NCBI GenBank assembly: GCA_016234495.1
Contig: JACRBI010000007.1
Coordinates: 62,001-126,000, forward strand
DNA: 64,000 nucleotides
Reading direction: 5' to 3'
Origin: Chloroflexota bacterium
GTDB taxonomy: Bacteria > Chloroflexota > Anaerolineae > Anaerolineales > Villigracilaceae
A program made the translations under genes and the position numbers. Under the pieces are notes generated by a model. It saw only the letters and a list, made by a program, of their open reading frames with translations, had not been told where the DNA came from and did no database searches. Below are positions 32,399-41,308 of the stretch, in pieces (positions within the stretch are counted from its first letter, which is position 1; each line of letters begins with the position of its first letter).

Positions 32399-33919
32399 TT
32401 ACTTCTTTTTGTGCAAAGCCGGCTTACCCGCTTTCGACACCCGTCGATAGGGCGGCATATCGACCACAAGAATTTGCGCCATGGTCGGGTCGAGCAGTTT
32501 ATTCCACAAATTTGGGTAACTCAGCGCAAATGACTCACCCCGCATGGTGGATGTGATCACAGTCGGCAAGTGCGCGTTGTAGCGATAATTCAAAACACTG
32601 TATAACTTGTCCTCAGCCCAGACGGAACTCGCGCCGCTTTCCTTGAGGTCATCGAGGATCAATAATGGCGTGGTGCGGATCTCATGGAAGCGGCGGTCAA
32701 ACGGGACCTCTGAGCTGGGGCGAAAAGTCTGACGCAGATAATCGAGCAAAGCAGAGACTTCCACCAGCAGCGCCTGTCCGCCAAGGCCGATGCGGTAATT
32801 GCCGATCGCAGATGCGAGATGAGTCTTGCCGCAGAAGGATTGTCCCAAAAGCACAAGCCAGCCATGCGGCTCCTCTGCAAACCGCGCCGCCGCGCCGAAG
32901 GTATCGTGCAAAGTCTTTATGTCTTCCTTGGTTACCTTTACACGCGTGATCTCTTTGTCTTTATATTTATTTCCAAACTTATCCTGCTTCTCGGTGATGG
33001 TGGTGGTGATGGCTTCCTTGCCGGCCTCATCTTCGCGCATCTGAAATGTCTTGAAGGTCATAGTCTTCATTTCAGGCAGCGACAACATGGATATGCCCGG
33101 GTTGCTCGTCTCTTCGGGACGGCGATAATCGGGTGCAGTGATCTTGACATACTTTACGAATTCATCATCCTGCAAGCGCGAGCGGATGCGCCCCTCGATC
33201 TCGTCCAGCATCAAATTGGTCGTGATGACTGTCGCGCGTTTATTGATGTAACGGTAATTGATGATCTGGAATAATTTTTCCTGCGCCCAGGCTGTCGCAT
33301 TCTGCGTGCCGAAGTCATCGAGGATCAACAGTTCCACGCCGCGGATCTCTTCAAAACGCTGTTCAAAAGTCGTTTCAGGGTCGGCATACGCAAAGCGCAA
33401 TGAATCCAGCAAATCGGGCACGGTGATGAAAAGCGTCGGCACTCCCTTTTCCACGGCGTCATTTGCGATTGCCGCCGCGAGATGGGTTTTTCCGCAGCCA
33501 TATCCGCCTTCCAGCAATACCCAGCCCTGATGCAAGCGTGAAAACTCTTCGCAGGTCTCAAAGGCTTTAAATAAATTTTCCTTTTCCTGCGGAGTCATGA
33601 ACTTGGCTTTTTCATTTCCCGAAGACTTAAAGTTTTCAAAACGCAAATGACTTAAACGGTCGAGATTGCTCAAAGCGAACAAGCGACTGCGCGCGCCATC
33701 CGCCACATCCTTTGCGCGGCAAACACAAGATTCAAGTTTGCCGAACTTCTCATGCCCGAGCGGCACGTCATAGCGCACGTACCCCGCCCCCCCGCAGTGC
33801 GGGCAGTTCGGGTCACCCAGCGGTTTTATGATGTGACTCTCACTTGAAGAATTCAGAGAATTCGCTGTCGGTGTATCGGTCTGCATCTTTGACAGGGTTC
33901 TGTTGATCTTTTCTTTCAT
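32399..33919 (-). CDS. DnaC/IstB-like protein with two tandem AAA+ domains
   Basis: 506 aa, about twice the size of DnaC/DnaI. The N-terminus has a small Cys cluster (CPHCGGAG, then CVC). Domain 1: Walker A near residue 138 (GGYGCGKTH), Walker B near 196 (LLILDDFG), NYRYINKRATVITTN sensor segment. Domain 2: Walker A near 357 (GQSFCGKTH), Walker B near 418 (LLILDDL), matching NYRYNAHLPTVITS. The two halves look like an internal duplication. It overlaps the upstream DnaD-like gene by 80 bp if ATG 33919 (with AAGG upstream) is used; ATG 33886 is an alternative. Loads DnaB by analogy. Confidence 0.8.
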   Translation of the reverse strand: MKEKINRTLSKMQTDTPTANSLNSSSESHIIKPLGDPNCPHCGGAGYVRYDVPLGHEKFGKLESCVCRAKDVADGARSRLFALSNLDRLSHLRFENFKSSGNEKAKFMTPQEKENLFKAFETCEEFSRLHQGWVLLEGGYGCGKTHLAAAIANDAVEKGVPTLFITVPDLLDSLRFAYADPETTFEQRFEEIRGVELLILDDFGTQNATAWAQEKLFQIINYRYINKRATVITTNLMLDEIEGRIRSRLQDDEFVKYVKITAPDYRRPEETSNPGISMLSLPEMKTMTFKTFQMREDEAGKEAITTTITEKQDKFGNKYKDKEITRVKVTKEDIKTLHDTFGAAARFAEEPHGWLVLLGQSFCGKTHLASAIGNYRIGLGGQALLVEVSALLDYLRQTFRPSSEVPFDRRFHEIRTTPLLILDDLKESGASSVWAEDKLYSVLNYRYNAHLPTVITSTMRGESFALSYPNLWNKLLDPTMAQILVVDMPPYRRVSKAGKPALHKKK

Positions 33920-34493
33920 CTTTCCCTTTTTCCTTCCAGCGCGTCAAAATCGCTTCCACATATTTCCAATTGCGAACGTTTCTGCTGACGGCAATTTCAA
34001 ACGCCTCTTCAAACCATTCGCCCGGATAATTTTTTTCCGCCTCACGCAGCATGTCTGACAGTAAAGGCGTGAGCGCGCCAATGTTCTCTTCATACAACTT
34101 AAAGATATTCGACTTCATTCTCGGCACAGACATGACCCTTGCGGATTCGCGCCAGTTGCCTTTTGCGAACGCCTCAGCCGCCAGCCTCCCGCGCGGAGAG
34201 TTGAGGAAGTAAAACACATCCGCTTCATGCGCCGACTTGAGCAGGGTGCCGCGCGCGACAGATTTTTCAAGCCCGGTCTGAATCTCCGCCAGGCTCAGCC
34301 CCAGAGACTCAGCCTCGAAATCAGTCTCGCACAACGCGCGGAAATATCCCTCGATGTGCTCGATGCGCCAAATGGCGTACAACGTCACCTTCAATTCCGC
34401 AATGTCGTCAATCTCGCCCATCAGAGCAAGCAGAGAATCAGGAATCTGCGTGAATGTTTCAGAGGAGGTAAAACCTAGGAAATTAAGCATCAT
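33840..34493 (-). CDS. DnaD-domain replication protein
   Basis: 217 aa. The C-terminal part NIFKLYEENIGALTPLLSD..WFEEAFEIAVSRNVRNWKYVEAILTRWKEKG is the DnaD domain of Firmicute DnaD and phage replication proteins, ending with the NWxY..IL..W signature. The N-terminal half is helical and resembles the winged-helix part. It probably bridges origin DNA and the helicase loader. It lies between dnaB and the DnaC-like gene, a complete loading module in one operon. Confidence 0.78.
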   Translation of the reverse strand: MMLNFLGFTSSETFTQIPDSLLALMGEIDDIAELKVTLYAIWRIEHIEGYFRALCETDFEAESLGLSLAEIQTGLEKSVARGTLLKSAHEADVFYFLNSPRGRLAAEAFAKGNWRESARVMSVPRMKSNIFKLYEENIGALTPLLSDMLREAEKNYPGEWFEEAFEIAVSRNVRNWKYVEAILTRWKEKGKDERKDQQNPVKDADRYTDSEFSEFFK

Positions 34494-34499
34494 GTTTCC

Positions 34500-34527
34500 G
34501 TAGGGGCGGGATTACCCCGCCCTTACA
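34500..34527. repeat. Short palindrome (GTAGGGGCGGG type) between dnaB and DnaD gene
   Basis: Perfect 8-bp stem GGGGCGGG / CCCCGCCC with loop ATTA, bounded by GTA and TTAC. It resembles the first hairpin of the 67-bp repeats at 17033 and 18040. Confidence 0.6.
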
Positions 34528-34532
34528 TAGAA

Positions 34533-35933
34533 TTATTCATTGGGCCTGAATATCTTGGTCGCCGCATTCTCGAAGCGGGTTAACTCTCCGCGGAAGATCA
34601 GGTCGATCTCGCCCACGGGACCGTTTCGATGCTTGGCAACCAGAATCTTCGTCACGTTATTCTTGTCGTTATCCTTTTCATAGTCATCCGGGCGATAGAT
34701 GAACATGACGATATCCGTATCCTGTTCCAGCGACCCGGACTCCCTTAGGTCGGAGAGCATGGGTTTTTTATCGGTGCGCTGTTCAACCGCACGGCTCAAT
34801 TGTGCGGCGGCAAGGACGGGCACGTTCAACTCGCGCGCCAGCACCTTCAAGCTGCGCGAGATATGCGAGACCTCCTGCACGCGGTTGTCGTTGCGCGTGT
34901 CACCGCCCATGAGCTGCAAATAATCAATGATGACAAGGTCAATGCCAAACTCCATGTGCAGGCGGCGGCATTTTGTCCGCAACTGCAAAGGGGTCAGAGC
35001 AGGGGTGTCGTCAAGATACATGTGCGTATCCGAAAAAACCTCGATGGCGTGGTTGAATAATTCCCATTCATTCCCCGCCAATTTTCCAGTGCGAAGGTGC
35101 TGAGACGAAATTCCTGTCTCCTGTGCGATCAAACGCTGCACCACCTGTTCGTTGGACATTTCCAGCGAAAAGATGGCGACATGCTTTTTGTGGATGAGTG
35201 CCGCATTCTTGGCAATGGTCAGCAAGAAGCCCGTTTTACCCTGACCGGGACGGCCGGCAATAATCAAAAAGTCTGATGGCTGCAAGCCGTTGAGAATTCT
35301 ATCGAGGTCAGTGAAACCAGTCGGCACGCCATGAAAATCATCAGGGCGTTTGGCAAGATCGTCGATACGATCATAATAATCAGAGAGCACCGCGCGGATC
35401 GGTTGAACTTCGTGCTTGGTTCTTCTCTCGCTAACCCCGAAAATGGTTTTCTCTGCTTCTCCCATCACGTTATCGATGGAGTCGTCGCTTTTGTATGCAA
35501 GCGATGCGATCTTGTTCGCGGCGGTGATCATCTTGCGGCGGATGGAATGCCCCTCAACAATGCGTCCATAAGATTCCGCGTTGAGCGAGGACGGCACCTG
35601 ATTGATCAGCGAGGTGATATATGCCGAGCCGCCGACATCAGCCAGCAGGTTGGAACGCTCCAATTCATCGGAGAGCGTCAGCAGGTCAACCGGCATACGC
35701 TGCTCATGCAGGCGCGTAAACGCCTCCCAGATCCACTTGTTGCGATGGATGTAAAAATCCTCCGCTGAAAGGAATTGGGCAACGTCATAATAGACTTCGG
35801 GGTTGATCAGCACCGCGCCAACGACAGCTTCTTCAGCTTCACGGCTGTGTGGGACAGTTGAAGCTGTTGAGCCGGCAGGGGCGTCAAACTTATCATCCCC
35901 ATACGGGGCTGTTTCGGGAGAAAATTCTGTCAT
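34533..35933 (-). CDS. dnaB: Replicative DNA helicase DnaB
   Basis: 466 aa. N-terminal domain VPHSREAEEAVVGAVLINPE is the DnaB protomer-interaction domain. The RecA-like half has Walker A GRPGQGKT, the IDYLQLMG Walker B block and the EQDTDIVMFIYR arginine-finger region. It unwinds DNA at the fork. It follows the bifunctional nuclease gene by 15 nt and precedes the DnaD/DnaC-like genes. No Shine-Dalgarno is visible at its ATG, so re-initiation from the upstream gene is likely. Confidence 0.96.
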   Translation of the reverse strand: MTEFSPETAPYGDDKFDAPAGSTASTVPHSREAEEAVVGAVLINPEVYYDVAQFLSAEDFYIHRNKWIWEAFTRLHEQRMPVDLLTLSDELERSNLLADVGGSAYITSLINQVPSSLNAESYGRIVEGHSIRRKMITAANKIASLAYKSDDSIDNVMGEAEKTIFGVSERRTKHEVQPIRAVLSDYYDRIDDLAKRPDDFHGVPTGFTDLDRILNGLQPSDFLIIAGRPGQGKTGFLLTIAKNAALIHKKHVAIFSLEMSNEQVVQRLIAQETGISSQHLRTGKLAGNEWELFNHAIEVFSDTHMYLDDTPALTPLQLRTKCRRLHMEFGIDLVIIDYLQLMGGDTRNDNRVQEVSHISRSLKVLARELNVPVLAAAQLSRAVEQRTDKKPMLSDLRESGSLEQDTDIVMFIYRPDDYEKDNDKNNVTKILVAKHRNGPVGEIDLIFRGELTRFENAATKIFRPNE

Positions 35934-35948
35934 TGAAATGGATCAGCT

Positions 35949-36512
35949 TTAGGGTGAGGATGAATCGGGTTTGTCATCAGGATTGTCAATGTCGAGCTTT
36001 TCTATGAAATCCTTGAATATGGACAGCCTGTCGTTTCCTTCATCAGTCAAGGGAGCCGGCGGGGTCTTTTTTGCAGGAGACGCGCTCGCCTCAGGCATGT
36101 CTTGATCGGGCAGCTGCCCTGCCACCTCCATGACATCCGAATCGACAAAGATGGGCACATGTGCGCGGACAGCGATCGCGATGGCATCAGACGGACGGGA
36201 ATCAATATTGATCTCCGTTCCATCCACTTCGGCCACAATGTTTCCGTAGAAGGTAGTATCTTGAAGGCTGGTGATCTCCACCCGCGCAACGCGCGCATTA
36301 AATGCATCGAAAACATTTTTGAGCAGGTCATGCGTGAGCGGGCGAGCCTTTTCAACTTCTTGAAGTGCGATGGTAATGGCTTCTGCCTCGTAGGGGCCAA
36401 CCCAGACTGTAAGATAGCGCTCCGTGTTTACTTGCTTAAGAACGACAATACGGTTCGGCGTCATCAGGTGTACGCGGATGCTGTCAATAATCACTTCAAT
36501 CATATCTGACAT
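35949..36512 (-). CDS. Bifunctional nuclease (DUF151) family protein
   Basis: 187 aa. IEVIIDSIRVHL, YLTVWVGPYEAEAITIAL, FYGNIVAEVDG and IDSRPSDAIAIAVRAHVPIFV are the DUF151/BFN landmarks. A plant member has RNase and DNase activity; the bacterial role is unclear. The C-terminal 60 residues are acidic, Pro-rich and probably disordered. GGAG precedes the ATG. It heads the operon that continues with dnaB. Confidence 0.88.
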   Translation of the reverse strand: MSDMIEVIIDSIRVHLMTPNRIVVLKQVNTERYLTVWVGPYEAEAITIALQEVEKARPLTHDLLKNVFDAFNARVARVEITSLQDTTFYGNIVAEVDGTEINIDSRPSDAIAIAVRAHVPIFVDSDVMEVAGQLPDQDMPEASASPAKKTPPAPLTDEGNDRLSIFKDFIEKLDIDNPDDKPDSSSP

Positions 36513-36661
36513 GGGAACTCCAATGTTTCTATTTTACCGCTTGTTGCATAAATTGCTAAACTTTCTGAAAGGAATTTCAGGTGAATATCATATCCTGATT
36601 TTTCCATTTGTGCGGCACTTCCCAGCATAATGGCTGGCGAATGAGTTAATAAAAACTCCAT

Positions 36662-36690
36662 TTGCCAGAATGACAAAACACGGCTATAAT
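36662..36690 (+). promoter_or_regulatory. Promoter of tRNA-Pro
   Basis: TTGCCA (36662-36667), 17-nt spacer, perfect TATAAT (36685-36690), 14 nt before the mature tRNA end. Confidence 0.7.
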
Positions 36691-36704
36691 CCGCTTCGCT
36701 CAAT

Positions 36705-36779
<75 letters not shown>

Positions 36780-36788
36780 CAGCCAAAA

Positions 36789-36822
36789 TAAAACCGTCCT
36801 TCAGCAGGGCGGTTTTATTTTT
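36789..36822 (+). terminator. Terminator of tRNA-Pro
   Basis: 12-bp stem with one G.T pair (TAAAACCGTCCT / AGGGCGGTTTTA) and a T-run, 10 nt after the tRNA. Confidence 0.85.
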
Positions 36823-36829
36823 ATTTCTC

Positions 36830-37192
36830 ATGGAGTCAATTGTGGAAACCACCCATTCTTCCACCAACAAGCAATCCATCTTAAGCCTGGTCTTTGGGGT
36901 CTTGACCATCGCGTTTTTGTGCGCGAGCATGATTCCCTTTCCATTCACCGGATTCATTTGCTTTCCATTGAGCTTCCTGTTCGGGGTTCTCGCGCTGACC
37001 TTTGGGCTGGTCTCCTTAAACCAGATCCGCCAGCGGAATGAAACAGGCCGCCCCATGGCATGGATCGGAATCATGGCCGGCGGATTCATTTTGATGTGCG
37101 TCCTCTGCATGGTCATCGCAATTGCCGCGCTTTTTATATTTTCGCCAAACTCCATTCACCTGCCGCCTTACATACAAAATTTTCAGGTTTAG
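36830..37192 (+). CDS. DUF4190-like small membrane protein
   Basis: 120 aa with a short polar N-terminus and three hydrophobic stretches. The pair of helices separated by RQRNETGRPMAWIGIMAGG is typical of DUF4190 proteins, whose role is unknown. The ATG at 36830 lies just inside the tRNA-Pro terminator; an open frame extends upstream through the tRNA but cannot be coding. No clear Shine-Dalgarno; GTG at 36842 is an alternative start. Confidence 0.65.
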   Translation: MESIVETTHSSTNKQSILSLVFGVLTIAFLCASMIPFPFTGFICFPLSFLFGVLALTFGLVSLNQIRQRNETGRPMAWIGIMAGGFILMCVLCMVIAIAALFIFSPNSIHLPPYIQNFQV

Positions 37193-37240
37193 CCAGCGTA
37201 AAACTTGCGAATCTAACTTCTCTCGGTTATCCTTGCGCGT

Positions 37241-37334
37241 GGGAGTGGTTAGGTCCCGGTGGGCTTCCTGGTCTTCAACACCTGTGGCGGGTCGCGTTGC
37301 GGGCCGCGGTGGGTTCGACTCCCATCCACTCCCG
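37241..37334 (+). tRNA. selC: tRNA-Sec (selenocysteine, anticodon TCA)
   Basis: 94 nt. Diagnostic points: 8-bp acceptor stem GGGAGTGG / CCACTCCC, extended 6-bp D-stem AGGTCC / GGGCTT with a tiny loop, anticodon loop CTTCAAC with TCA, long variable arm with GCGG/CCGC and CGC/GCG pairs, T-arm around TTCGACT, discriminator G. One T-T mismatch lies in the anticodon stem. CCA is not encoded (the genome reads CCT). This implies UGA decoding as selenocysteine; selA, selB and selD are not in the window. Confidence 0.88.
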
Positions 37335-37342
37335 CCTATTGC

Positions 37343-37391
37343 TGGACGATGGACGACAAACCATTGACCGTTTTGTTGTCCATCGTCCATT
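37343..37391. repeat. Palindrome (GGACGATGGAC type) after tRNA-Sec
   Basis: 17-nt arms (37343-37359 and 37375-37391) pair at all but one position. It may act as terminator of tRNA-Sec. Related to the repeat between pstA and pstB and to the insert in ligA. Confidence 0.65.
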
Positions 37392-37412
37392 GTCCATAGT
37401 CAAAAGGTATCC

Positions 37413-38597
37413 ATGTCAATTCCTGAAACTGAAGTACTAACCAACCTTGTGGCGCGGATTTTCCGCATAGAAGATGTCACCAGCGAAGACCCGCGCAAGG
37501 GATATTTTCTACGCTATCGTGGACAACTGCTCGATGAAGATTCCGCATCACTCTACGACCGTCTGGCTGATTCGCTCACCCCATATAGCATCATCCCTTT
37601 GTTCAAGATCGAAGACAACCGGCAGGTGATCTACCTCGCGCCGAAACCGCCAGAGCCAAAAGCAGACAAGATATCCACGAACATCATCCTTTTTGTGTTG
37701 ACGGTGCTCAGCGTCATGCTGGCCGGCGCACAGCCCGAAGGGGAATTCCCTGCCGACTTTGGCGGGCAAATGCTGATGCTCTTCAAAAGCATTTTATCGG
37801 GCTGGCCTTTCGCAGTCAGTCTGCTTGGCATTTTACTGGCGCATGAACTGGGACATTATTTCATGAGCCGTTATCACAAAACTCCCGCAAGCCTGCCTTA
37901 CTTTATCCCGCTGCCGCCGCCGCTTGGTTTGCTTGGGACAATGGGCGCGGCAATCATCATGCGTGGAATTCCAAAGAACAAACGTGTCCTTTTTGACATT
38001 GGTGTGGCGGGACCTATCGCCGGGCTGATCGTCGCCATCCCTGTTTTATTTTTGGGGCTGTCCCTTTCAACAACTGGCACAATCGAGCCAAATCCAAACA
38101 GCTTCCTCGAAGGCAATTCGCTGATCTACCTCTTTGCAAAATATGTGACATTCGGAAAACTTCTGCCTGCCCCCATTGAGCCGCAAGGGATTGGTTATTG
38201 GCTGCGATACTTCTTCACCGGCCAGCCTGTGCCGTTCGGCGGCCTGGACGTGTTCATTCATCCCGTGGCGTTTGCGGCGTGGGCCGGGCTGCTCGTGACA
38301 GCGTTGAACCTCATCCCCGCCGGCACCTTGGACGGCGGTCATGTGATCTACGCCCTGTTCGGAAGCAAGGCAAGAAAAGCCTTCCCTTTTATTTTCGGCC
38401 TGCTCATCGTCGGCGGATATTTTTGGAACGGCTGGTGGCTGTGGGCGATCATCCTCTACTGGCTGGGACGAGTCAATGCCGAACCGCTGGATCAGATCAC
38501 CACGCTCGACCCGCCCCGACGACTGCTCGGGTTTGCAATGATCATCGTCTTCTTTTTGGTTTTGATGCCAGTCCCTTTCATGACGCTTGCAAAATGA
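37413..38597 (+). CDS. Site-2 protease family (M50) membrane metalloprotease
   Basis: 394 aa. The first 110 residues are a soluble N-terminal domain. HELGH (near residue 149) with the late Asp in PAGTLDGGHVIYALFG give the intramembrane zinc site. At least six membrane helices surround them. Site-2 proteases cut membrane-bound regulators such as anti-sigma factors. The target is not evident, though an anti-sigma gene lies 3.3 kb downstream. AAAGG precedes the ATG. Stop codon overlaps the next start (ATGA). Confidence 0.88.
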   Translation: MSIPETEVLTNLVARIFRIEDVTSEDPRKGYFLRYRGQLLDEDSASLYDRLADSLTPYSIIPLFKIEDNRQVIYLAPKPPEPKADKISTNIILFVLTVLSVMLAGAQPEGEFPADFGGQMLMLFKSILSGWPFAVSLLGILLAHELGHYFMSRYHKTPASLPYFIPLPPPLGLLGTMGAAIIMRGIPKNKRVLFDIGVAGPIAGLIVAIPVLFLGLSLSTTGTIEPNPNSFLEGNSLIYLFAKYVTFGKLLPAPIEPQGIGYWLRYFFTGQPVPFGGLDVFIHPVAFAAWAGLLVTALNLIPAGTLDGGHVIYALFGSKARKAFPFIFGLLIVGGYFWNGWWLWAIILYWLGRVNAEPLDQITTLDPPRRLLGFAMIIVFFLVLMPVPFMTLAK

Positions 38598-39967
38598 AGA
38601 AGTTTTTTTCGATACTATTAATTACATCCTTCATCCTGGCTGGATGCGCCGCAGTTGACACAACATCCGCCACAGAATCACCAGCCGCGCAGGATGCCAC
38701 GAAAACGCCAGAGGTGGAATCCACACTCGAAGCAGGCAGCAGGCTCAAGGTCAATGAAGATGCGTTGAAAGGATTGGAGATCACAGTCTGGACTCCGTGG
38801 TTCGGAATCGAATCCAGTCTGTTTGATTCATTCGTCGAAAAATTTAATTCGACAAATCAGTGGGACATAAAAGTAACAGCGCAGAGTCAGGTCAACTTCG
38901 CAAATTTATATGAAACCGCGACGGCGTCATTGGGCACCGCAGAAAAACCTGATCTCGTGATTGCCCTGCCTGAGCACGCGCTCGAATGGAATGCCGAGGG
39001 CGTGGTGACCGACCTGACGCCTTATGTGAATGACCCAATCTATGGAATCGACTCGAGCGATATTCCATCTGTGTTTTGGGAGCAGGATATTTCCGGAGAT
39101 GTGCGTATTGCGGTTCCCGCGCAACGGACGGCGCGCTTTTTATTGTGGAATAAAACCTGGGCCGGCGAATTGGGTTTTGATTCATCGCCTGACGCACCCG
39201 AAGATTTTCGCCAACAATCCTGCCGCGCACAGCAGACCATGTTGAAAGATGGCGACTCGCAAAACGATTTCATGGGCGGCTGGGTCGTGGACACGGAGCC
39301 AAACACCGCCTACGCCTGGCTGCTGGCTTTTGAGGGCGGAGTGCTGGAAGAAAATAATTATCGCTTTCTCACGCCGAACAACATTGACGCGTTTACATTC
39401 CTGCGTGAACTTTCTGAAAAAGGATGCGCATGGCAGGCTGTTGAAACCAATCCGATAGCCGCGTTTGCTGCGCGTGAAGCCTTGTTCATCACAGCCAGCA
39501 TGGAAACTCTGCCGACAGTCACGCGCGCATTTGCTGGCGCAGGCAGCACAGACACGTGGAATGTGATCCCGTTCCCCGGCGAAAAACGGGATGCCCTCCC
39601 GGTGTACGGGTCATCGTATGTCATTTTGGAATCCACCGATGAGGAACAACTGGCGGCGTGGTTGTTTGCGCGCTGGCTATTGGACAACAAACAGGATGCG
39701 CGCTGGGTGGAGACGACTCACCTCTTCCCGCTTCGCACTTCGACCGTTGACCTGCTCGCCGACTACGAGAAGACTCATCCGCAATGGGCAGAGGCAGTGA
39801 CTCTCCTGCCGCAGGGTGAGATTCAGCCGCAGCTTGCTTCGTGGCGCAAAGTCAAGATCATGCTCGGTGACGGATTTGCTCACATGTATCGAGTCAACCT
39901 GCCAAGCGGACAGGTGGCTTTGACCCTGGCGCAAATGCAATCCACGGCAAGTGAGTTGAGCCGGTAG
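38594..39967 (+). CDS. Extracellular solute-binding lipoprotein (ABC sugar-binding type)
   Basis: 457 aa. Signal peptide with lipobox ILAGC, Thr/Ala-rich linker, then a family-1 solute-binding fold (LEITVWTPWFG, LVIALPEHALEWNAEGVVTDL, WNVIPFPGEKRDALPVYGSSYVI). Such proteins carry sugars or oligosaccharides to an ABC permease. No permease or ATPase gene is nearby. It is translationally coupled to the M50 protease by an ATGA overlap, an unusual partner. Confidence 0.85.
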   Translation: MKKFFSILLITSFILAGCAAVDTTSATESPAAQDATKTPEVESTLEAGSRLKVNEDALKGLEITVWTPWFGIESSLFDSFVEKFNSTNQWDIKVTAQSQVNFANLYETATASLGTAEKPDLVIALPEHALEWNAEGVVTDLTPYVNDPIYGIDSSDIPSVFWEQDISGDVRIAVPAQRTARFLLWNKTWAGELGFDSSPDAPEDFRQQSCRAQQTMLKDGDSQNDFMGGWVVDTEPNTAYAWLLAFEGGVLEENNYRFLTPNNIDAFTFLRELSEKGCAWQAVETNPIAAFAAREALFITASMETLPTVTRAFAGAGSTDTWNVIPFPGEKRDALPVYGSSYVILESTDEEQLAAWLFARWLLDNKQDARWVETTHLFPLRTSTVDLLADYEKTHPQWAEAVTLLPQGEIQPQLASWRKVKIMLGDGFAHMYRVNLPSGQVALTLAQMQSTASELSR

Positions 39968-40011
39968 CTGTTTGCGATTAGCGGTTGGCGATTAGCATTC
40001 AAAGGAATTTA

Positions 40012-41193
40012 ATGAAACAATTCAAGTGGCAGATAATTCTTATCGTGGCGGCAGTTGTTTTCTTTTTTGCGTGGCCGTATTTCAATGCTGTCGAATTGCC
40101 CGGTGACGGGTTTTCCACCTTTGGCTCGGATACTGTCCGCGCGGAAGTGACCCAGATCATCGAAGAGGGTGAGGTCGACATGGGCGGCCGTATCCAAACC
40201 TACCAGATCGCGCGCGTGAATATTCTTGAAGGTGATTACGCAGGCATCATCATGGAGATTGACTACGGTAAGCGGCAAGTCCGCTCGGATGATTACCTGC
40301 TGGCGCCCGGCGACAGGATTGTAGTTTCGATCAGCAAAACACCTGAAAATGTGATCAACGCCTATTTTGTAGATTATGTCCGCACCACGCCGATTTTATG
40401 GCTGACGGGAATCTTTGCAGTCTCCATCATCCTCATCAGTCGTTGGAAGGGTGTGCGCGCACTGCTCAGTACGATGTTCAGTTTGTACATCATCATCGGC
40501 TATATCATCCCGCATATTCTGACTGGCGAAGACCCGCTGACCGTGAGCATCATCGGCTCGATCATTCTACTGGGCGTCACGCTTTATCTCACATACGGCT
40601 GGACTTTGAAAACCCACGCGGCAGTCATCAGCATGATTCTCATTTTGCTGCTGACAGGCGCTCTCTCTGCTTTATTTGTCACCTTCGCCAAATTAAATGG
40701 CACGGGTGATGAGAACGTGATGTTCCTGATGCAAATGATGCAAACGCCGATCAACCTGCGCGGATTGCTGCTCGGCGGAATGATCATCGGCGCGCTCGGC
40801 GTGCTGGACGATCTTGTTACCACGCAGGCTTCGGCGGTTTTTGAACTTCATCACGCAAATGCAAATTTTAAATTCCGCGACCTGTACAACTCAGCCATGC
40901 GAATCGGGCAGGACCATGTGGCGGCAACCGTGAACACCCTTGTGTTGGCTTATGCGGGCGCGTCGCTGCCCATGCTGTTGATGTTCTCGCTCGCGCATGG
41001 CGACTACGGTTATCTGGTCAATTTTTCTTTCATCGCCGAGGAAATCGTGCGGACGCTGGTCGGCTCGCTGGGGCTGATCGCCGCTGTGCCGCTCACAACC
41101 ACAATTGCCATCTTCCTCGCCACCAGAGCTGAGTCGCTTGGGAAGTGGGAGCAGTTTCTCGGTCCCGAAGGAAGCGGAGGACATAGTCACTGA
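40012..41193 (+). CDS. YibE/F-like multi-pass membrane protein
   Basis: 393 aa. N-terminal anchor (residues 5-21), an outer beta domain (about 30-125), then about seven helices. The stretch LLLGGMIIGALGVLDDLVTTQASAV and the conserved acidic pair DD resemble the YibE/F family. The function is unknown; a transporter role has been proposed. AAAGGA at 40001-40006 sets the start; an in-frame ATG at 39985 is less likely. Confidence 0.8.
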   Translation: MKQFKWQIILIVAAVVFFFAWPYFNAVELPGDGFSTFGSDTVRAEVTQIIEEGEVDMGGRIQTYQIARVNILEGDYAGIIMEIDYGKRQVRSDDYLLAPGDRIVVSISKTPENVINAYFVDYVRTTPILWLTGIFAVSIILISRWKGVRALLSTMFSLYIIIGYIIPHILTGEDPLTVSIIGSIILLGVTLYLTYGWTLKTHAAVISMILILLLTGALSALFVTFAKLNGTGDENVMFLMQMMQTPINLRGLLLGGMIIGALGVLDDLVTTQASAVFELHHANANFKFRDLYNSAMRIGQDHVAATVNTLVLAYAGASLPMLLMFSLAHGDYGYLVNFSFIAEEIVRTLVGSLGLIAAVPLTTTIAIFLATRAESLGKWEQFLGPEGSGGHSH

Positions 41194-41308
41194 CCCCTCC
41201 CATCCCTGCGAGACACCCTCCCCAAATCCTTTGAGGAAGGAAGGGCGAGGCTGCAACCATAATCCATCTCCTGCGTAAAAAAGGTAGCAAGTCGAACAAG
41301 GAGCATGC

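Noticed and set aside
38198-38593. An extended N-terminus for the solute-binding lipoprotein
   Set aside because: It lies inside the M50 gene in another frame and would bury the signal peptide; the ATG at 38594 gives a proper lipobox.
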